64,000 bases of DNA from Ziziphus jujuba (taxonomy: Eukaryota > Streptophyta > Magnoliopsida > Rosales > Rhamnaceae), in contig NC_083380.1 of NCBI RefSeq assembly GCF_031755915.1, positions 34,247,501 to 34,311,500 of the forward strand. The letters are read 5' to 3'. The position numbers and the translations under genes were made by a program. A model generated the notes under the pieces. That model was not told the origin of the DNA. It did no database searches and was given only the letters and a program-made list of their open reading frames with translations. Shown piece after piece: positions 58,590 through 64,000 of this stretch (position 1 is its first letter; each line of letters opens with the position of its first letter).

Positions 58590-59560
58590 GCCAATTTTGA
58601 GAGCAAATCAAAGCTTCCATAATTTTTGGAGTAAGTGAGCTTTGACATGTATCTAAAATGCATCCCCTGGTGCTAAAAGTTGATTTTGAAGCTACTGTAG
58701 ACAATGGAACAACAAAGATATCTCAAGCCATAGACGATAGAACCTTAAATTTGTGGAATTCAATTTTCACTAATCTAATAAATCAAATAGCTAGTTGTTA
58801 CAATCCTCTGTAGGTTCCATTAAATACCTATCAACCTCATTTTTTATTTTTGAAGTAATGTCCATTCTTCTTTTCTTATACTCCCATAATAAATCATCTT
58901 AATCACCATTATCTTTCTCATAAGCCTCAAAATTGGTTTCTTTGACATTCTTGGAAGATTGACTATCAGTTGTTATCACTTGCAGCATAAATATCAAACA
59001 TTTGACCTAAAGTTTCTTTCACTTTTGATCATTGTTTCACACATATCACTTAAATAAAGTTTACCAAAGCTAAAAAATCATGTAATCTAGTTTGTATCGA
59101 GGATCAATGATAGCAGCAATAAATAACAAATTATTAATCTTATCAATTGTCCTCCAATACTTTTCACATTTCAACTTCACATTTTTAGCTATGATACTTA
59201 AAAGTCTATTTTTTCCAAAATAGACCTGCTCAATTGTTACAAAATTTTGTAAAACTCTATCACAAACAAGTGAAATGTCACAGGCATAGAATCATTGAAT
59301 TTCAAAGTAATATCATAAAAAACTTTTTAAAAATTTCAAAAATAATTGAGCATCATTCCAATATTTTTCTGTTTGTGGTTCATTATTAAAATAATTAAGA
59401 TAGTATCCATCCTCTTCCTCCATCCTCTCAAAAGCTTTTTGAAACTCAATTGTACTTTCTAACATTAAATAGACGGAATTCTACTTAGTTGGCACATCCA
59501 AAGATAAATGTTTTAGACTCTATCATTTTTTCCTCAACACATGCTTTAAACTTGGCTAAA
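58590..59560 (-). pseudogene. Dead hAT-family transposase, C-terminal half
   Basis: Read on the minus strand through several stops, it carries hAT landmarks. Around 59100-59210 is a segment like KLKCEKYWRTIDKINNLLFIAAIIDPRYKLDYM. Around 58620-58850 is the C-terminal dimerisation region VDRYLMEP...LFDLLDWWK-like, then NQLLAPGDAF. N-terminal pieces (59330-59560) are present but badly broken. No terminal inverted repeats or 8-bp duplications were found, so the original element ends are unknown. Confidence 0.7.
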
Positions 59561-59604
59561 CTCTATGGCAAGGATCTAATATGATGGAATTTGGTGTAGG
59601 TTTA

Positions 59605-60585
59605 TGTTGTTGTACCCTAGAGCACAATCATTCAAGGTGTTAGTCAAGAATGATTGTTGTTGGTTCTTGGTTCTTGATTTTGTTTTTTTTTTTTTTGGGG
59701 TTTGTTTAGGTTTTGTTTCTGGTTTTAATGGAGGTTTATGGTTCTTGAGAAGGTTGTTAGCTTTTGGGAAGAAGAAGAAACCAAAATGTAGTAGTTGAGA
59801 GAGAGAGAGCCAAAAATGTTGTTTTTCAAAATCTGTTTTTGAATATTTTCTTTCTCAACGTTTTTCATTACAATTTTCATACTTTTAAATACATCAAAAG
59901 ACAATAAGGCATGCTACCATATTGATCAATAAATACAAAAGCATTAAAAGTAACCAACCAAGCCAAACTACCTCAACTAACTCTAATCAATGTGCTGGGC
60001 ATGTAAGAAACCTTCTTTAATGGGCAGTTCAGCTTGTCCAAGGCATTTGAATTTGAAAACCAGCTCCATTTGACTTGAAAATTGGAGGGAAGCCTTTTTG
60101 AATATTAAACTATGTTCTAGCCAAAACCCAGATAAAACAAAGTCCATTTACCCATTCAAAAATAATCAAACCCGAGGCAGTTTTGCCCAGATTTCTGGGC
60201 AACAACACTGCACAAGGGTCAGATTGTTTTGGACTTAACTCAGCCTTCCCAGCTCCAAATTGGGCCATTCTTTTTTCTACTTCTTCCTCTGCATATCTAG
60301 TTTATCATATCCAAAATTCAGGTCCAAATCCCAAACCTACTTCAAACGGCATCCAAGGAAGTGGACTTATGTTGCTGGAAATACAATTCCAGCAACTAGA
60401 CAAAAAAGGCCTTAAGCTAGATAATGAGCTTAGGGCATTAAAAAAAGGATATTGTTCTTAAACATTACAAGATAAAATAAAATGCATAAACATAAATAAT
60501 GTTTGGTCTTTGATGTTGCAAAACAAATAGTGCAAGTGTAACCGAACTACCTTGCACATTGTGGCAAGATCACCACATTTCAACA
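59605..60585 (-). repeat. 3' LTR of the right-hand Copia element
   Basis: On the minus strand a purine tract ACCAAGGAGGAG is followed by TGTTGAAATGTGG, which fixes the LTR end at 60585. The other end is probably TGTTGTTGTACCC near 59605 (or 59608), giving about 980 bp with matching TGTTG...CAACA ends. The partner LTR lies beyond the window, so the outer end is uncertain. A (T)16 tract lies inside. Confidence 0.6.
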
Positions 60586-63500
60586 CTCCTCCTTGGTGTT
60601 CTTGCTTGAAATATTTAGAAGCTTCCTCAAGGTCTCAAATATTGCTTTTGGAAGTGGCTTGGTGAAGAAATCTGCAAGGTTATCTTCGGTCTTGATATAT
60701 TCGAAGCTTACTTCTCCATTTTCTTCAAACTCCCTCAAAGAGTGATACTTCACCGGTATGTGTTTTGTCCTTCCATGTTGAACGGGGTTCTTGGCTATTG
60801 ATATGGCTGAAGTGTTGTCACATTTGATGATGGTTGAACCTTCTTGAGGATAACTAAGGTCCTTCAATAATTTTCTAAGCCAAATGCATTGATTTGCACA
60901 TGAAGAGCAAGCAATGTACTCGGCTTCGGCGGTGCTTTGAGCGGTTGTTGCTTGCTTCTTTGCATTCCATGAGAATGGTCCACTACCAAGTGAGAAAAGA
61001 TACCCCGAAGTGCTCTTCATATCATCCAAGCATCCAGCCCAATCACTATCCGAGTAGGCCATTAATCTCATCACATCTTGCCTATCATACCAAACTCCAA
61101 AGTCTTGTGTTCCTTTTAAGTATCTAAGAATTCTTTTGGCACCTACAAAATGGTTTTGGGATGGTGCTTGCATATATCTAGACAAAACACATGTGGCATG
61201 CATAATATCCGGTCTTGATGAACATACATAGAGCAAACTTCCTATCATGCTTCTATATAGGGTCGGGTTTACCTTTGGTGTGCCATCCTCCTTCTTGTAT
61301 TTGTCTCCTTGGCTCATTGGTGTTAACATTGGCTTGCATTCATCAAGGTTGAACTTTTTCAAAAGATCTTTGATGTATTTCTCTTGAGATATGAAAATAC
61401 CCCTAGAGTATTGCATCACTTCCACTCCAAGGAAGTAATTCATTTCACCAAGGCTTGACATGTCAAACTCCTTTTCAAGTTCATTTTTCAAAACTTCCAC
61501 ATTCTTTTCATTTTCACCCGTGACCAACAAATCATCCACATAGAGTGAGATAACAATCATGCCTTCTTCATTCCTTATGTATAGTGTTGGCTCATTTGGA
61601 CTCCTCCTAAAGCCTTGGTAGGTCAAGTAACCATCAATCTTGCCATACCAAGCCCTAGGTGCTTGCTTTAACCCGTAAAGTGCCTTGTGTAGATGGTAGA
61701 CTTTGTCCTCATGTCCTTGAACAATGAAGCCCTCGGGTTGCTTGACATAAACCTCCTCTCGAAGCACACCATTCAAGAAAGCCGACTTTACATCAAGGTG
61801 GTACACCTTCCATGACATTGAGGCCGAGATGGATAGGATGAGCCTTATGGTCTCCATTCTTGCAACCGGTGCAAACGTCTCTTCATAATCTACACCCGCT
61901 TGTTGTGCATAGCCTTTTGCCACAAGCCTTGCCTTGTGCTTGCATATTGTTCCATCCGGGTTGAACTTGGTCCTAAAGATCCACTTTACACCAATTGGTT
62001 TCTTGTTTTTAGGTTTATAAACCAAAGACCAAGTTTCATTCTTTTCTATCATATCCATTTCGGTTTGCATGGCCTCCATCCACTCTTTCTTTTGCATAGC
62101 TTCTTGAGCATTGGTAGGATCACTCAAGGCAACATTGCACCTTTCATATATTTCAAGCAATGGCCTTTCTCCTCTAACACCATCTCCAATCTCCAATTCG
62201 GCTCCAATGGTCTCAAGTGCATCCTCCTCATCATCTTCATTTTCTTCATTGTCATTGTCATTGGTTTCTTTTTCTCCATCATCCAACCGAGCATTATCTT
62301 CATGGACAAGAAGCTCCTCCTTTGTCCAATCCCAAACAGCATCTTCATCAATCTTTGGCATGTCCTTCACAATGGCATTGGTGTTTTTCATGGCACCATA
62401 GCTAGAATGCCCAAGCCTTTTATGCCAAAGTTGAGAAATGGACTCCACTTTGGTTTTTAAGGCTTGTTCATTCCTAACTAGGTCCAATCTATAGCTTTTG
62501 TCCTTCAATGGTACCTTAAACAGCTCATTACCACAAGCATCATATATGATACATCCATCTTTTGCAAAATTTAAAGCAAAGCCTCTTTCTACCAATTGTG
62601 CTACACTAAGCAAGTTTTCACATAAACTAGGAACATATAGCACATCTTTTATAATTTTGGTACCTTCCTTGGTGTTCAAGCACACATCTCCTTTGCCTTC
62701 TACTTTCATGAACCGGCCATCACCAATCTTCACTTTGGTTTTGTAGTTTCGGTCAAGCTCCACAAAGCCATCCTTTTGGAAACTCATGTGGTGTGAGCAA
62801 CCACTATCCACAAGCCAACCGAGACCACTACTTGTGACTTTAAGGCATGTGGCCACAAATAGGTTCTCGGCTTCTTCATTAACCACATTGGCTTGTTGTC
62901 TCCTTTGCTTGCATACTTTGGCAATGTGACCTTTTCCTCCACATCTTTCACAAGATGCATCCGGCCTCCAAAAACACTTGGATGGTGGATGTCCAAGCTT
63001 CTTGCAATGAGGGCAAGGTGGATGCCCTCCTTGGTTTTGATGGCTTTGTTGTTGTTGTTGTTGATTCCATCCATTTTTGTTGTTGTTGGTTGTAAAACCG
63101 GTTTGGTTGGTGTTGTTGCTCTTCCTTCCTTTATTCTTCTTTTTGTTGCCGTGGCCACCATAGAATGCACTCTCTATGGTCTCCTCCTTTCTAATGGCTC
63201 TCCTTTGTTCGGTTGCTTGAAGAGCATTGATGAGCTCACTCAAGGTTATTTCACTAAGATTTCTAGATTCTTCAAGGGAAGAAATCTTAGCTTCAAACCT
63301 TTCGGGTAAGCTCACCAATACTTTCTCTACTACCCTTTGATCGGTCAATTGCTCACCAAGGACCCGAATTTGATTTACCACTTTGAGCATCCTTTCCATG
63401 AAATCCTTGACAAGCTCATTCTCCTTCATCTTCAAGGTCTCAAACTCTCTTCTTAGGTTTAAAACTTGCATTTGCCGAGTTCTAGTATTTCCATGGAACT

Positions 63501-63804
63501 CCTCTTGAAGCTTTATCCAAACCTCTCTAGCACTTGTGCATGACATTATCCTTGTAAAAATGGAATCACTCATGGCGGAGTGCAAGGCAGTGAGGGCCTT
63601 AAACCCCTTGGAAACTTTGGCCTCATGTGCATTTCTTTGTGCTTGGGTTGCATTAGCTCTCAACTCCTCCACTACATAACCTTCTTCTATGACTTCCCAT
63701 AAACCAAAGGCTTGAAGGTAGGCTTTCATTTTTATACTCCAAATGGAATAGTTTTGGCCTTCAAACTTAGGTGGTGTTGGGGTTGCAAAGGATTGTGAGG
63801 CCAT
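60580..63804 (-). CDS. Copia gag-pol polyprotein with integrase core deleted in frame
   Basis: The likely start is ATG 63804 (MASQSFATPTPPKF); the frame is open further to 63885, but the added residues are not gag-like. This gives 1074 residues. Gag (UBN2 type) is followed by a glutamine run and two zinc knuckles (CPHCKKLGHPPSKC and CERCGGKGHIAKVC), then protease D333-SGCSHH and the GAG-pre-integrase start LWHKRLGHSS. After MPKIDED (about 62345) the text jumps to AVWDWTKEEL and an acidic spacer. In relatives these lie between integrase and reverse transcriptase. The D-D-E integrase core is absent, but the frame is kept. Reverse transcriptase (YVDD in SLYVDDLLVTG) and RNase H (STAEAEYIA, GRTKHIPVKYH) look complete, and the stop at 60580-60582 abuts the LTR. 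It could copy RNA but not integrate it alone. Confidence 0.9.
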   Translation of the reverse strand: MASQSFATPTPPKFEGQNYSIWSIKMKAYLQAFGLWEVIEEGYVVEELRANATQAQRNAHEAKVSKGFKALTALHSAMSDSIFTRIMSCTSAREVWIKLQEEFHGNTRTRQMQVLNLRREFETLKMKENELVKDFMERMLKVVNQIRVLGEQLTDQRVVEKVLVSLPERFEAKISSLEESRNLSEITLSELINALQATEQRRAIRKEETIESAFYGGHGNKKKNKGRKSNNTNQTGFTTNNNKNGWNQQQQQQSHQNQGGHPPCPHCKKLGHPPSKCFWRPDASCERCGGKGHIAKVCKQRRQQANVVNEEAENLFVATCLKVTSSGLGWLVDSGCSHHMSFQKDGFVELDRNYKTKVKIGDGRFMKVEGKGDVCLNTKEGTKIIKDVLYVPSLCENLLSVAQLVERGFALNFAKDGCIIYDACGNELFKVPLKDKSYRLDLVRNEQALKTKVESISQLWHKRLGHSSYGAMKNTNAIVKDMPKIDEDAVWDWTKEELLVHEDNARLDDGEKETNDNDNEENEDDEEDALETIGAELEIGDGVRGERPLLEIYERCNVALSDPTNAQEAMQKKEWMEAMQTEMDMIEKNETWSLVYKPKNKKPIGVKWIFRTKFNPDGTICKHKARLVAKGYAQQAGVDYEETFAPVARMETIRLILSISASMSWKVYHLDVKSAFLNGVLREEVYVKQPEGFIVQGHEDKVYHLHKALYGLKQAPRAWYGKIDGYLTYQGFRRSPNEPTLYIRNEEGMIVISLYVDDLLVTGENEKNVEVLKNELEKEFDMSSLGEMNYFLGVEVMQYSRGIFISQEKYIKDLLKKFNLDECKPMLTPMSQGDKYKKEDGTPKVNPTLYRSMIGSLLYVCSSRPDIMHATCVLSRYMQAPSQNHFVGAKRILRYLKGTQDFGVWYDRQDVMRLMAYSDSDWAGCLDDMKSTSGYLFSLGSGPFSWNAKKQATTAQSTAEAEYIACSSCANQCIWLRKLLKDLSYPQEGSTIIKCDNTSAISIAKNPVQHGRTKHIPVKYHSLREFEENGEVSFEYIKTEDNLADFFTKPLPKAIFETLRKLLNISSKNTKEEC

Positions 63805-64000
63805 TTGAAAAAATGGTTTTTGAAAAGTTTTGAAAAATGGACACAAGAATAAGCTTTCGGGCGGTGGTGTTTTGGTGAGTTTCAACTAGTCTTTTTGGGA
63901 GGTTTTGGTTTCGGTTGGAAGGCTTTAGGTGGGGGATCCTCTCACAAATAAAATGGTCTAGGTTGAAAGCTCACAAGGTCCTAAGAAATTACACTATGCT
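63805..64000 (-). other. Leader of the right-hand Copia element, cut by the window end
   Basis: This is sequence upstream of the gag start in minus orientation. No primer-binding site or LTR edge is visible, so the 5' LTR lies outside. Confidence 0.5.

Noticed and set aside
1..64000. Search for CRISPR arrays, bacterial operons or phage modules
   Set aside because: No evenly spaced identical repeats with unique spacers and no prokaryotic gene arrangement; all multigene signals are plant genes or transposons.

Overview
This is a window of nuclear genomic DNA from a flowering plant, most likely a eudicot. It is AT-rich and has spliced genes with GT-AG introns, plant-specific protein families (LSD1-type zinc fingers, DUF599) and dense nested transposons of plant type. 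I do not recognise the species.

I can support four host genes. (1) A plus-strand RNase H1 gene (coding exons 5652-10757) reconstructs by eye as nine exons giving an uninterrupted 375-residue reading frame: organelle-type presequence, RNA:DNA hybrid-binding domain, RNase H fold with D-E-D-D. (2) A plus-strand DUF599 gene (13424-19815) is broken twice in its second exon, by a one-base frameshift at a run of six A and by a 3.6 kb LTR retrotransposon. (3) A cytosolic leucyl-tRNA synthetase lies on the minus strand (20803-24099). Its coding part is one exon, and a 2.9 kb intron separates it from a 5' UTR exon near 27.0 kb. (4) A minus-strand LSD1-type zinc-finger gene (49914-55579, 5' UTR exons to about 57.2 kb) reconstructs as six coding exons and 176 residues with three CxxC...CxxC fingers.

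The rest is mostly mobile DNA. Recent elements: a chromovirus (Ty3/Gypsy) at 15913-19551 with apparently identical 545-bp LTRs but no reverse transcriptase, RNase H or integrase core; a near-complete Ty1/Copia element at 39455-45064 with identical 420-bp LTRs and a perfect 5-bp target duplication; and a Copia element entering from the right (59605 to the window end) whose open polyprotein lacks the integrase core. Older material: Copia remnants at 1-1950 and 36.8-48.1 kb, a Helitron (28996-31675) carrying a nested Mutator-like element (30696-31503), two copies of a long-inverted-repeat family (27.8-28.96 and 32.15-33.08 kb), a dead MULE transposase (33.1-34.4 kb), a dead hAT transposase (58.6-59.56 kb) and a 150-bp MITE in an LSD1 intron. 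All recognisable LTR-element coding sequence is on the minus strand.

The observations most worth follow-up are the two unrelated LTR elements that each carry an open, in-frame fusion polyprotein lacking catalytic domains, and an array of nine ACGT-core (bZIP-type) motifs in the leader of the 39-45 kb Copia element. I found no CRISPR, no convincing tRNA or rRNA gene, and no clearly new multigene system. Exon boundaries were derived by eye from splice signals, frame and family resemblance, without transcript data.
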